Shown here piece after piece: positions 1 through 8,703 of a stretch of DNA of 64,000 nucleotides (the stretch's first letter is position 1; every line of letters begins with the position of its first letter). Made by a program: the position numbers and the translations under genes. Origin of the DNA: an uncultured Alphaproteobacteria bacterium (GTDB lineage Bacteria; Pseudomonadota; Alphaproteobacteria; HIMB59); NCBI GenBank assembly GCA_902546975.1, contig CACCLU010000002.1, positions 248,001 to 312,000 of the forward strand. Reading direction: 5' to 3'. The notes beneath the pieces are model-generated. The model did no database searches and had not been told where the DNA came from. It worked only from the letters and a program-made list of their open reading frames with translations.

Positions 1-264
1 ATAGCCAAGGGTCGAAATAAATATTATCCAACTGATAGAGCCGTGGAGCGTTGTTTAAGAGCAATGAATGAAAATAAAGTTAAAACTGTTCAAGGAAACG
101 ATGTAGTCGTAGGATGTGAAACAATTTGTGTCCACTCTGACACTCCTAATGCTGTAGAAATCTTAAAGGCCCTGAGAGAAAAAATTTCCTCTGATAAAAA
201 AATTCCACAAAAAACTTCAAACGGCAATCATACTAAAATGCCTTATATCGTTGATAAGAAATGA
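1..264 (+). CDS. pxpA: 5-oxoprolinase subunit A (LamB/YcsF family), 3' end only
   Basis: The reading frame is open from base 1, so the 5' part of the gene lies outside the window; about 87 C-terminal residues are visible. The stretch with ICVHSDTPNAVEILKALRE is the characteristic LamB/YcsF C-terminal segment. In the family this subunit works with PxpB and PxpC to open 5-oxoproline to glutamate using ATP. The stop overlaps the start of the next gene, a biotin carboxylase, by 4 bases; YcsF genes often sit beside biotin-dependent carboxylase-like genes. PxpBC and a biotin carrier protein, if present, would be upstream of the window. The call is fairly safe despite truncation. Confidence 0.8.
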   Translation: MAKGRNKYYPTDRAVERCLRAMNENKVKTVQGNDVVVGCETICVHSDTPNAVEILKALREKISSDKKIPQKTSNGNHTKMPYIVDKK

Positions 265-1763
265 AAAAAATTTTAATTGCTAATCGCGGTGAAATAGCAA
301 ATAGAATTATAAAAAGTTGTAAAATATTAGGTCACAAATCTGTAGCTATTTATTCAGATGCAGATAAGAATTCAAAGCATGTGAGATTATCTGACGAGTC
401 TTATTATATAGGACCTAGTAAAGCTCAGGAAAGTTATCTTTCTTACAATAAGATTTTAGAAATAGCTACAAAATCAAATGTGGATGCTATTCATCCTGGT
501 TTTGGTTTTTTATCAGAAAACGACATTTTTGCTCAAGAGGTCATAAACAGAGGCATTACATGGATTGGCCCTAAACCAAAATCAATAAAATCAATGGGAA
601 ATAAGGATATTGCTCGTGAATTAGCCCTAAATTCCAATATACCTATATGTCCGGGTATAAATAATGTTCATAAATTAAGCGATGAACAACTTAAGACAAA
701 ATGTGAAGCAATAGGTTACCCTTTACTTGTAAAATCAAGTGCTGGTGGTGGGGGGATAGGCATGAGCGTCGTCCAAAACTTTAAAGACCTAGCTAATGCA
801 ATTGAAAAAACTAGTAATCTTGCTGCAAAATCTTTTGGTAACGGAGATATTTTTATTGAGAAATTTATCACCAACGCCCGACATATCGAAATACAAGTTT
901 TTGGATTTGGTGCAAAAGGATCCGTGCATCTGTTCGAAAGAGATTGCTCTATGCAAAGAAGATATCAAAAGATAATTGAGGAGTCTCCGGCACCAGAAGT
1001 AGATAGGGAATTAATTAACAATATGGCTCAAGCCGCTGTAAAATTATCTTCTGATGTAAAATACGAAGGAGCAGGTACTGTAGAGTTTATATATGATGTC
1101 CAAGAAATGAAATATTATTTTCTTGAGATGAATACTAGAATTCAAGTTGAACATCCTGTTACAGAGTTAGTTACAAATAATGATTTAATTTCCATGCAAA
1201 TAAATTTTGCTTTTAATAGAAAAAATAAATTTTTAAATCAAAGTAAAATTAAAACTTATGGACATTCAATTGAGTGCAGAGTTTATGCAGAGGATCCTTC
1301 TCAAAATTTCTTACCATCTCCAGGAAAAATAAATAAATTAAAATTTCCTAAAATACCAAATGGCATAAGATTAGATTGGGGATATGATGAGAGAGATGAA
1401 GTAAGTTTCTATTATGATCCGATGATTGGAAAAATTATATCTCATGACTTAATTCGAGACGATGCTATATCCAAATTAATAAAATTTTTAGAGGGCATCC
1501 AGATTGAAGGTATTAAGACAAACATCCCCTTTTTAATTTGTCTTCTCAAAGACAAAAACTTTACAGAGGGTAAACACAACACAAAATATATCGAAAATAA
1601 TTTAAACACTCTTATTAGTAAGACATCTTTTAAAAATGGTTTTACTAAAAATATTGATTTGGACTCAAAGAGAATTAAAATTGTTGAAACAGATAAGCTT
1701 AAAGTAGGTCATGGAAGATCGCAGTCTGACAGAGGGGGTATCAAAGTCGTATATTTTGACTAA
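261..1763 (+). CDS. Biotin carboxylase (AccC-like)
   Basis: A 500-residue ATP-grasp enzyme expected to carboxylate the biotin of a carrier protein with bicarbonate and ATP. It starts with the biotin carboxylase N-domain (KKILIANRGEIANRI), has PGFGFLSEN near residue 80, the glycine-rich ATP loop around residue 161 (SAGGGGIGM), and the catalytic segment near 287-300 (FLEMNTRIQVEHPVTE). No biotinyl domain follows, so the carrier must be separate. It is about 50 residues longer than typical AccC, with a basic C-terminal tail. The 4-base overlap with pxpA suggests a role in an oxoproline or related carboxylation module rather than fatty acid synthesis, but this is inference. Confidence 0.85.
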   Translation: MKKILIANRGEIANRIIKSCKILGHKSVAIYSDADKNSKHVRLSDESYYIGPSKAQESYLSYNKILEIATKSNVDAIHPGFGFLSENDIFAQEVINRGITWIGPKPKSIKSMGNKDIARELALNSNIPICPGINNVHKLSDEQLKTKCEAIGYPLLVKSSAGGGGIGMSVVQNFKDLANAIEKTSNLAAKSFGNGDIFIEKFITNARHIEIQVFGFGAKGSVHLFERDCSMQRRYQKIIEESPAPEVDRELINNMAQAAVKLSSDVKYEGAGTVEFIYDVQEMKYYFLEMNTRIQVEHPVTELVTNNDLISMQINFAFNRKNKFLNQSKIKTYGHSIECRVYAEDPSQNFLPSPGKINKLKFPKIPNGIRLDWGYDERDEVSFYYDPMIGKIISHDLIRDDAISKLIKFLEGIQIEGIKTNIPFLICLLKDKNFTEGKHNTKYIENNLNTLISKTSFKNGFTKNIDLDSKRIKIVETDKLKVGHGRSQSDRGGIKVVYFD

Positions 1764-1768
1764 TAATA

Positions 1769-4042
1769 ATGGTTAATCAACTTGTAGCAGCAATAAAACC
1801 CTCTCAAATTCCAGGTTCTGATCCTCAGTCAACAAAATACTTAATCGTTCCAATATTTATATTTTTTGCCCTAATGATTTTTGCGATGATTAGAGGACCT
1901 CAAATTATTTCAGGCTCGGGTATTGGAACCGCAATTATGGTTTCAACACCCCTTATTCTTGCTACTTATGCTCTTACTGCATTGGCTTTAGCCGGCAGAG
2001 TAACAGTCGATTTATCAATAGGACCACTTATTGGTTTTATTAATGTAACGACAATACAACTTTATGCTGCAGGTTATATTCAATCGCCAGTTGCGTATTT
2101 CATATGTGCTCTTGCAATAGGAGTAATTTACCAATTTCTTTATGCTTTAATCGTAATTTTTATCAGAGTTCAACCAATAATAGTTGCCTTAAGTATGTTT
2201 CTTGCTTTCTCTGGTATCAATTTAGTTATTTTACCAAGACCCGGAGGAAGAGCACCTGATTGGATGTTATCTTGGAGTGCTGGCACTGAGGTAGTACAGC
2301 CCACACTAATACTTTTAATTTTCTCGACACTTATTTGGTATGCACTAACTCATACTGCTTACTGGCAACATTTAAAATTAATGGGTTCAGATGAAAAGTC
2401 TGCTTATACAAGTGGAGTGAGAATTTACGTCGTAAGAATTGGCGCTCATATTATAGGTGGAGTTTACGCTGCACTCGCAGCTATTGCATTTACAGGCTTA
2501 ATTGGTTCTGGAGACCCAACTCAAGGTACTACTTATACATTGATGGCAGTTACAGCACTTGTATTAGGTGGGTCAAGTTTAATTGGTGGAAGAGGCGGTG
2601 CGTTTGGAGCTATTCTAGGTTCAGTTAACATTTATTTGATAAATTTTATTCTATCAACTTTTAGGTTTGAAAGATTTCAAAGTTTCGTAACAGACTTATC
2701 ATATGGTGCGGTATTGGTGGCTTCTCTTTTAATACTTATTGCACTTCCTTATATTCAAAAAGCATTCAAAAATTTATCAGTTTTTGTATTTTTTATTATT
2801 GGAACATTAAGTGCTGCTGCTGTTCAAATTCATATGAAATTTGATCAAGTCACTAGAGGGACTGTGGGAGGTTTTGGAGGTAAATCTAAAGATGCTGAGA
2901 TTTTTGAAAAAGCTCTTGAGTCCGGGAGTGACTGTTTAATCACAGGTAAGGCATGCGCAGAGGGTGGAAATTCTACAGTGTGGATGTTTATTGCTATTGG
3001 AATAGCAGCCTTGATTTATCTCGTCTATTTGCTTGTTAAACATAGAGATGGCCCAACAGTGTCTTTTATTATCGCAGCAATTGTTATTTTCTTCGGTTGT
3101 GTTTGGAGTGGCACAAGAGAGGCTTATTTCGTTAACGCTGATTTGGGTACCAACTTACAATATATTTTAAATTATGCTCCTCAGTATTTTACATCTGAAT
3201 ATCTAAGAGTTGGTGCAGGATTGCCTGATTTTTCATCTTCCTCGAGCGCTTTGGTTGGCTTCGCTTACGCTGTCGCAACTTTAGGAGGAATAGTTTTCTT
3301 TACATCTGCGATAGTAATAATTGCTATGCCAAGATTTAGAAAAGAAATCAAAACACAAACATTGGTATTATTTGCAATAGCAATTTCATTTATTGTATTT
3401 GCTGCAATATCTTATTACGGAATTGAATCAAATAGACAGAGTTTCTTTGGGATAGATGGATACGCTGTAATACTAATTTTATTTTTACTTTTTTTACTCA
3501 CGGCACCAACTCTTTTCTCGAATATCAATTTGAATAATGTTTTTATTATTTTCCTCGGTGTATTAGCAATACTCGCTGTTTACTTTTTAGCTTCACCTTC
3601 TGGAACAATTATTACTGATGATGGAAGTAAGTTTTACTCTCCAATTATTACAGAATTAATTGTTGGCGATACATCATCAATTAACTATACAAGACCTATA
3701 CGAGGAGAATTTATCACAAGTGATGTTACTTGGCTTAAAGAAGCAGCTCTAATTATATTTGCAATATTTGTATTTCAATTTTTTACATATTTAACAATGG
3801 GAGCAAAAATATCATTTGCTAGATTCAGACCTTACATTGCTATTTTAAGTATAGCTGCATTAACATGGTCAGCGATGTTCTTCGCAATTGGTTATCCTTA
3901 TTGGAAAATGATTTTAATTACTGCAATTGGTATAGCTATTTCGCCTCTGATATGGCAAGCGTTTGGTGTTTATAAAATAAAATTAAAATCTCAAGAAGGA
4001 CTTGAAAAATGGGGAGGTCTATCAGAAGATAGAAGAGTTTAG
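1769..4042 (+). CDS. RbsC-type sugar ABC permease with long C-terminal membrane extension
   Basis: Inner-membrane permease of the BPD_transp_2 (ribose/branched-chain) class. Residues about 25-330 carry the usual hydrophobic helices and the conserved glycine-rich segment near 265-285 (LGGSSLIGGRGGAFGA). The protein continues to 757 residues, more than twice the roughly 320-350 usual for RbsC, with many further hydrophobic segments separated by a soluble stretch around 355-400. It is followed 3 bases later by a second permease, so the two probably form a heterodimer. No substrate-binding protein or ATPase is adjacent; these may lie upstream of the window. The substrate is unknown, most likely a sugar or nucleoside-like compound by family. 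Confidence 0.75.
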   Translation: MVNQLVAAIKPSQIPGSDPQSTKYLIVPIFIFFALMIFAMIRGPQIISGSGIGTAIMVSTPLILATYALTALALAGRVTVDLSIGPLIGFINVTTIQLYAAGYIQSPVAYFICALAIGVIYQFLYALIVIFIRVQPIIVALSMFLAFSGINLVILPRPGGRAPDWMLSWSAGTEVVQPTLILLIFSTLIWYALTHTAYWQHLKLMGSDEKSAYTSGVRIYVVRIGAHIIGGVYAALAAIAFTGLIGSGDPTQGTTYTLMAVTALVLGGSSLIGGRGGAFGAILGSVNIYLINFILSTFRFERFQSFVTDLSYGAVLVASLLILIALPYIQKAFKNLSVFVFFIIGTLSAAAVQIHMKFDQVTRGTVGGFGGKSKDAEIFEKALESGSDCLITGKACAEGGNSTVWMFIAIGIAALIYLVYLLVKHRDGPTVSFIIAAIVIFFGCVWSGTREAYFVNADLGTNLQYILNYAPQYFTSEYLRVGAGLPDFSSSSSALVGFAYAVATLGGIVFFTSAIVIIAMPRFRKEIKTQTLVLFAIAISFIVFAAISYYGIESNRQSFFGIDGYAVILILFLLFLLTAPTLFSNINLNNVFIIFLGVLAILAVYFLASPSGTIITDDGSKFYSPIITELIVGDTSSINYTRPIRGEFITSDVTWLKEAALIIFAIFVFQFFTYLTMGAKISFARFRPYIAILSIAALTWSAMFFAIGYPYWKMILITAIGIAISPLIWQAFGVYKIKLKSQEGLEKWGGLSEDRRV

Positions 4043-4045
4043 TAA

Positions 4046-5437
4046 ATGGAGAAAAGAACTCATAATTTTTTAAAAGGACTTGGAATTCTTTTTGCTGTTG
4101 CTGCTGGGATAGGTACCGCAGTTCTTGGTTACGTAGATAGAACTGATTGGATACAGGTTGCATTTTACTCTGTAGCTGTTGTTGCCATTATTCTTTGGGG
4201 ATGGCATTTTTTCTTAGTTAGATGGTCTTATCGATCTTTAGTAAATGAGGATGGATCTCAACCTCCTGAAACTACTGAAACCACAAGTAAAAGAAGCCTT
4301 TTGTGGGACCTTATTGCAAAGAACTGGATAGCTGTTACGGGATTTTTACTTCTTTTAGGTCTTTTTATATTACTGTGTTTTTTGGTACCCGGGTTCTTCT
4401 CAGGTAGAACAGTCGTATCAGCAATCATACTATTAGGTTTCTTAATCTTAGCATTTCTTGCATACAAATTTTTAAATATTAATAAGAGCGTGATAATAGG
4501 AGTCGCCGTTTTAGTTGGTCTTTTTATAATTGGATCAGTTTCTATTGATGGCTTCTTATCATTGCAGAATATTAAATCTATGTTGGTTTTTGCCTCTTTC
4601 TTAGGGCTTGCAACTATTGGACAAACATTAGTTGTGATGTTAGGCGGCCTAGATTTATCAATACCATTTTTAATTGGCGCAACTAATTTAGGATTAATGT
4701 CACTTATTTCACTTGGAGTCCCTCCTTGGCTTGCGTTTATAGTTATTCTTGCTTTTGGTACGATTGTCGGGCTTTTCAATGGTTTGATAAGTTTTAATCT
4801 CCAAGGACAATCATTAATAGTCACGCTTGGAGTTGGGTTTATGGTAGTAGGCGGAGTACAGATATTGGTGTCACTACCTACAGTTACAGGTGGAACTGTG
4901 TTTGGTGTAGTTCCAGACTGGTTAAAGAACTTAGCGTCATTAAATGGAAAATTTTTTGGTCTTCCAATACCTCCAGTTATCTTAATTTGGATATTGATTT
5001 CAATTTTGTTAATTGTTGGACTAAGACACACTAAGTGGGGAAGAAACTTATATGCTGTTGGTGGAAAAAGGTTATCTGCTGATAGATTATCAATTTCTGA
5101 GAGAGCCTATTGGGTTGGAGTTTATGTCATTAGTGGGTTTACTTCTGCAGCAACTGGAGCAATGTTACTGGGTTGGAGTGGTGGAGGGTTCATTGGTGTA
5201 GGTGATCAATATTTATTTTTAACAGTGGCAGCTGTGGCTGTAGGAGGAACTTCCTTATTAGGTGGATATGGAGGATACGGATTTACAGTAATCGGTGTTC
5301 TTGCACTTCAAGTCATTAGTACATTTTTGGCTGGACTAGGTTTAAGTTTTGAGGGGCAACAATTTATATTTGGTCTTCTTATTCTGCCTCTTGTTGCTCT
5401 TTATTCAAGAGCACCCCATATAAGGGAGCAAATATAA
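4046..5437 (+). CDS. RbsC-type sugar ABC permease with N-terminal extension
   Basis: A 463-residue integral membrane protein. Roughly the last 300 residues match the BPD_transp_2 permease fold, with LGGLDLSIP near residue 203 and VGGTSLLGGYGGYGF near residue 405, both typical of the RbsC family. The first 165 residues add several hydrophobic helices and a short polar linker (ETTETTSKR), paralleling the C-terminal enlargement of the partner permease just upstream. Translation is probably coupled to that gene (3-base gap). Gene order indicates the second half of a heterodimeric importer; the ATPase and binding protein are not visible nearby. Confidence 0.75.
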   Translation: MEKRTHNFLKGLGILFAVAAGIGTAVLGYVDRTDWIQVAFYSVAVVAIILWGWHFFLVRWSYRSLVNEDGSQPPETTETTSKRSLLWDLIAKNWIAVTGFLLLLGLFILLCFLVPGFFSGRTVVSAIILLGFLILAFLAYKFLNINKSVIIGVAVLVGLFIIGSVSIDGFLSLQNIKSMLVFASFLGLATIGQTLVVMLGGLDLSIPFLIGATNLGLMSLISLGVPPWLAFIVILAFGTIVGLFNGLISFNLQGQSLIVTLGVGFMVVGGVQILVSLPTVTGGTVFGVVPDWLKNLASLNGKFFGLPIPPVILIWILISILLIVGLRHTKWGRNLYAVGGKRLSADRLSISERAYWVGVYVISGFTSAATGAMLLGWSGGGFIGVGDQYLFLTVAAVAVGGTSLLGGYGGYGFTVIGVLALQVISTFLAGLGLSFEGQQFIFGLLILPLVALYSRAPHIREQI

Positions 5438-5561
5438 AAATAATGAGTTTAATCAACAGATTTTGTCGCTTTTACAATGAATATTTATTTCAAAATATGA
5501 AACAAAAATTATTATTAACTAAAGAGGACGGGTAATATGTACTTAAGAGGAATAATTTTTA

Positions 5562-6260
5562 ATGAATAAAATGCTTCTCCCTTACGACATTGTAGGGGGG
5601 TCTTTCTGGTTAATTTCTGTTGGCATGATTGGTGCCACTTTATTTTTCTTTTTTGAGCGCAGCAAAGTAAGCTCGAGATTTCATACACCGATGACAATGA
5701 TAGCTGTTGTATGTTTGATGTCCTCTATACATTATTTCTTCGTAAAAAATCTCTGGGTAGTCAGCGGCACCGCCCCAACTTTATTAAGATATATAGATTG
5801 GTTTCTTAACTTTCCAATGCTTGTACTTATTTTTTATGCAATGCTTATGTCAGTTGTCAAAGTTAAACAAGGCATGTTCTGGAGATTATTGGTTGGAACT
5901 TTAGTTTTTGTTGTAGCAGGTTTCTTAGGTGCAGCGGGTTATATGAGCAAGACATTAGGTTTCATTGTTTGGTTGGCTGGATGGTTGTACATCCTTGGTG
6001 AGCTATATGTTGGAGAGGCTGGAAGGGCAAATGCTAGATGCGGAAACGAAAATGTACAAATGGTTTTCTTCTCGAACAGACTTATTATAACAATTGGATG
6101 GGCTATATATCCAATGGGATATTTCATAGAGCATTTGGGTGGGGGTATTGATCCCAACAGTGTTAATGTGATTTATAATTTAGCAGACTTTTTAAATAAA
6201 ATAGTTTTTGGTTTAATAATTTACAAAGCAGCAATACAAGACATGAGAGTTAATGGATAA
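5562..6260 (+). CDS. Proteorhodopsin-family microbial rhodopsin with D-N-I motif
   Basis: A 232-residue seven-helix retinal protein of the inner membrane. It aligns without gaps from helix B through helix C to the classic green proteorhodopsin: H57, R76, D79 and L87 correspond to His75, Arg94, Asp97 and Leu105, and the helix G segment LADFLNK gives D209 and the Schiff-base lysine K213 (Asp227, Lys231). The pump motif D97-T101-E108 is here D79-N83-I90, so the usual carboxylate proton donor is absent. Leu at the tuning site predicts green absorption. An AGAGG ribosome site precedes the ATG. It starts a closely spaced gene row with a flotillin-like protein 30 bases downstream. Family assignment is secure; ion-pumping activity is not. 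Confidence 0.95.
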   Translation: MNKMLLPYDIVGGSFWLISVGMIGATLFFFFERSKVSSRFHTPMTMIAVVCLMSSIHYFFVKNLWVVSGTAPTLLRYIDWFLNFPMLVLIFYAMLMSVVKVKQGMFWRLLVGTLVFVVAGFLGAAGYMSKTLGFIVWLAGWLYILGELYVGEAGRANARCGNENVQMVFFSNRLIITIGWAIYPMGYFIEHLGGGIDPNSVNVIYNLADFLNKIVFGLIIYKAAIQDMRVNG

Positions 6261-6290
6261 TAACATCAACTTAGGAGGTGATAAATAGGT

Positions 6291-8279
6291 ATGAACATTA
6301 CTAGTGGTGCAGATATTATTGCAATAATAATCTTAATAGCGTTAGCAATAGCAATTATAGTTTACTTGCTACATTGGCTGTACAGGCGTTCCTCAAAGGA
6401 AATAGCGTTTGTTAGAACTGGTATGGGTGGTGAACAAGTTGTGATCAGCGGAGGTGCCTTCGTTTTACCTATTATTCATAACATTACCTCAGTGGGTATG
6501 AAAACTCTTTGTATAGAGGTTCAACGAAACGGCAGTAAATCTTTTATTACAAAAAATAGAATGAGGGCAGAAGTAACGGCTGAATTCTATGTAAGAGTAG
6601 CTCCTACAACTGAAGCAGTCTCAATAGCCGCGCAAACATTGGGAAATAGAACATTAGAGCCTGATCATTTAAAGGAGCTTGTTCAAGGTCGATTTGTTGA
6701 TGGACTAGGTGTTGTAGCCGCAAAAATGAGCCTTGATGAAATTCAAGAGAATAGATCTGAGTATATTAAAAATGTTGCAGCTCACGTTGAAGAAGCAATC
6801 AAGCACACTGGTTTGGAGTTAGAAACTGTTTCCTTGACATCTCTTAACCAAGCACCTGTGGGTGTATTTGATCCATCTAATACATTTGATGCTGAGGGTT
6901 TAACTCAAATAACAGAATTTACTCAGTCACGTAAAAAGAAAAGAAATGATATTGAGAAAGATACAGAGGTTAGTATTCGAAATAAAAACCTCCAGTCTAT
7001 CAAGCAAACTCTTGAAATTGAAAAAGAGGAAGAATTTTCAAAGTATCAACAAAAACGTGAAATCGAACAACAAAGAGCTATTGAAAATACTGAGACAGTA
7101 AAAACAAAAGCTGAGAAAGACAAAGAGTCTGAGCTGGCTGAAATCTCTTCAGAAAAAGATATTGAGATTGCCAAGATTAGCAAGAAAGACTTTGTTGAGA
7201 TGGAAAAAAGTTTACAAGAAACTAAACTTATCCAAGAAATTGAGAAAAGAAGAAAAGAACAAAATGAGTTTAAACAACAAACTTCTATCGAGATTAAACA
7301 AAAAGATATTGAGACAGAAAAAACTATTCTTGAATTAGAAAGAGATGTTGAATTCAGTCGTCTAGAAAAACAAAGATCAGTTGATATCAAACTTGCTGAG
7401 GAAAAAGCTCAAACAGCAAAAGAAGAAGCTAGAAAAAGGTATGAGTCTGAAGAGGCTTATATTATGGCTGAGGAGCAAATTAAAAATGCAAAAACTGCTC
7501 AACAGAAAAATGTTGATGCGTTCAAAATTGCTGCTGAGCAAGAGACAAGAGTCTTAGATATTGAAAAGGCAAAAAGAATAGAAATTGAAGAAAAGCAAAA
7601 ACAAATGGAAGTTCTAGAAAAATCTAAGTCAGTCTTAAAAACTAAAATGGAAGAAGAAAATGCTCGCGCTAAGGCTGTAGAAGCTGAGGAAAAAGTCAAC
7701 ACCATTAGAGATGTTGAACAAGCTGAGAAGACAAAAGCTCTTGGAGTAATAGACGCTAGTAAAAATGCTGAGAGAGAAAAGTTAGCATCGATGGCTGCGA
7801 AAATTAGATATGAAATTGAAGCAGCTGGCAAAAAAGCCCTTAATGAAGCGGAAAATGCTAGAAGTGATGCAAGTAGAAGAAGTGCACTTAGACAAAAACT
7901 CGCTGAAAAAATTGAGGGTATTATTAGAGAATGGGTTAGACCAATGCAAAACATTGACTCAATTAAAGTTGTCGATGTAAATGGATTACCTGGATTTAGT
8001 CAAGGAGGAGGTGCTGAAGGAAGCGGCAACGCTGATAACCCCTCTGCGTCCTCAGGTGGATATTCCAAAAAAGGATCTTTAGCAGATAATGTTGTGAATT
8101 CTGCTCTTCGATATAGAGCACAACAGCCGTTCTTAGATAGTCTTTTAAAAGAAATTGGTATGTCGCCCGGTGAGGCAAGTAATATCAGGAATATTTTAGG
8201 TGACTACGATGATCCTAAGAAGGACAAGCATATGAGATTTGATGAACAAGCCACAAAGACACCCAGGAAAAAGAAATAG
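6291..8279 (+). CDS. Flotillin / YqiK-like SPFH membrane scaffold protein
   Basis: A 662-residue protein with one N-terminal membrane segment (about 8-30), a band-7/SPFH domain (about 35-200) and a very long charged coiled coil (about 213-530) rich in Glu, Lys and Ala, then a Gly/Ser-rich linker and a short C-terminal domain. The stretch from GNRTLEPDHL through FDPSNTFDAEGL is typical of YqiK-type flotillins. Such proteins oligomerise on the membrane and organise functional microdomains. A strong AGGAGGTGAT ribosome site lies just before the ATG. It sits directly behind the rhodopsin gene, so it may cluster or scaffold that protein; this is inference from position only. Confidence 0.88.
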   Translation: MNITSGADIIAIIILIALAIAIIVYLLHWLYRRSSKEIAFVRTGMGGEQVVISGGAFVLPIIHNITSVGMKTLCIEVQRNGSKSFITKNRMRAEVTAEFYVRVAPTTEAVSIAAQTLGNRTLEPDHLKELVQGRFVDGLGVVAAKMSLDEIQENRSEYIKNVAAHVEEAIKHTGLELETVSLTSLNQAPVGVFDPSNTFDAEGLTQITEFTQSRKKKRNDIEKDTEVSIRNKNLQSIKQTLEIEKEEEFSKYQQKREIEQQRAIENTETVKTKAEKDKESELAEISSEKDIEIAKISKKDFVEMEKSLQETKLIQEIEKRRKEQNEFKQQTSIEIKQKDIETEKTILELERDVEFSRLEKQRSVDIKLAEEKAQTAKEEARKRYESEEAYIMAEEQIKNAKTAQQKNVDAFKIAAEQETRVLDIEKAKRIEIEEKQKQMEVLEKSKSVLKTKMEEENARAKAVEAEEKVNTIRDVEQAEKTKALGVIDASKNAEREKLASMAAKIRYEIEAAGKKALNEAENARSDASRRSALRQKLAEKIEGIIREWVRPMQNIDSIKVVDVNGLPGFSQGGGAEGSGNADNPSASSGGYSKKGSLADNVVNSALRYRAQQPFLDSLLKEIGMSPGEASNIRNILGDYDDPKKDKHMRFDEQATKTPRKKK

Positions 8280-8288
8280 GTATAAAAC

Positions 8289-8678
8289 ATGAGTATAGAT
8301 GTAAAATCCTGGGCAAAAAAATATAAAGAGCTTACTGAAAAAGATGAAACCATAAAAGCGATGGCTAAATATTATACTTGTTCATTTCTTTTCGACATGG
8401 GTAGTGTGAAAGTAATTATCGAGATGCATGATGGAAAGGTAAAAAATATTAATACCAACCCTGGAGGTTTAGATCCATATGACTTTGCATTAAGGGCATC
8501 AGAGCAAACATGGAGAGAGTTTGCAAAGCCTGTTCCAAAACCTATGTTTCATGGTATCTATGCAGCCTCATTTAGAGAAGACCTTAAAATCGAGGGCAAT
8601 CATTTAGTCTTAATGCAAAATCTTAGAAACTTTACTGTTCAATTTGAATTGCTAAGACAATCAGGAGTCCCAGTATGA
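8289..8678 (+). CDS. Small SCP2-like (sterol-carrier-fold) protein
   Basis: A 129-residue cytosolic protein without signal peptide. The C-terminal pattern (YAASFREDLKIEGNHLVLMQ, residues about 95-115) resembles the SCP-2 sterol/lipid-carrier motif in which a hydrophobic strand is followed by G-x-LKIEGD and a helix. The match is by eye only, and a different alpha/beta fold is possible. It lies 9 bases behind the flotillin gene and 25 bases before an alpha/beta hydrolase, so it is very likely cotranscribed with the rhodopsin block. A role in binding a hydrophobic ligand such as a lipid or retinoid would fit the context but is not shown. Confidence 0.5.
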   Translation: MSIDVKSWAKKYKELTEKDETIKAMAKYYTCSFLFDMGSVKVIIEMHDGKVKNINTNPGGLDPYDFALRASEQTWREFAKPVPKPMFHGIYAASFREDLKIEGNHLVLMQNLRNFTVQFELLRQSGVPV

Positions 8679-8703
8679 TCAAGAGAATTGAAAGGAAAAA
8701 TTT

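Noticed and set aside
4258-5031. 257-codon open frame antisense to the second RbsC-type permease
   Set aside because: It lies fully inside a well-supported gene on the other strand and its product shows no domain; it is a shadow frame.
5537-5569. Ten-codon mini frame overlapping the rhodopsin start
   Set aside because: Too short, and no sign of conservation can be judged; could be chance.
7046-7954. Two Ser/Leu/Phe-rich antisense frames opposite the flotillin coiled coil
   Set aside because: They are the mirror of Glu/Lys-rich codons; no ribosome site or family resemblance.
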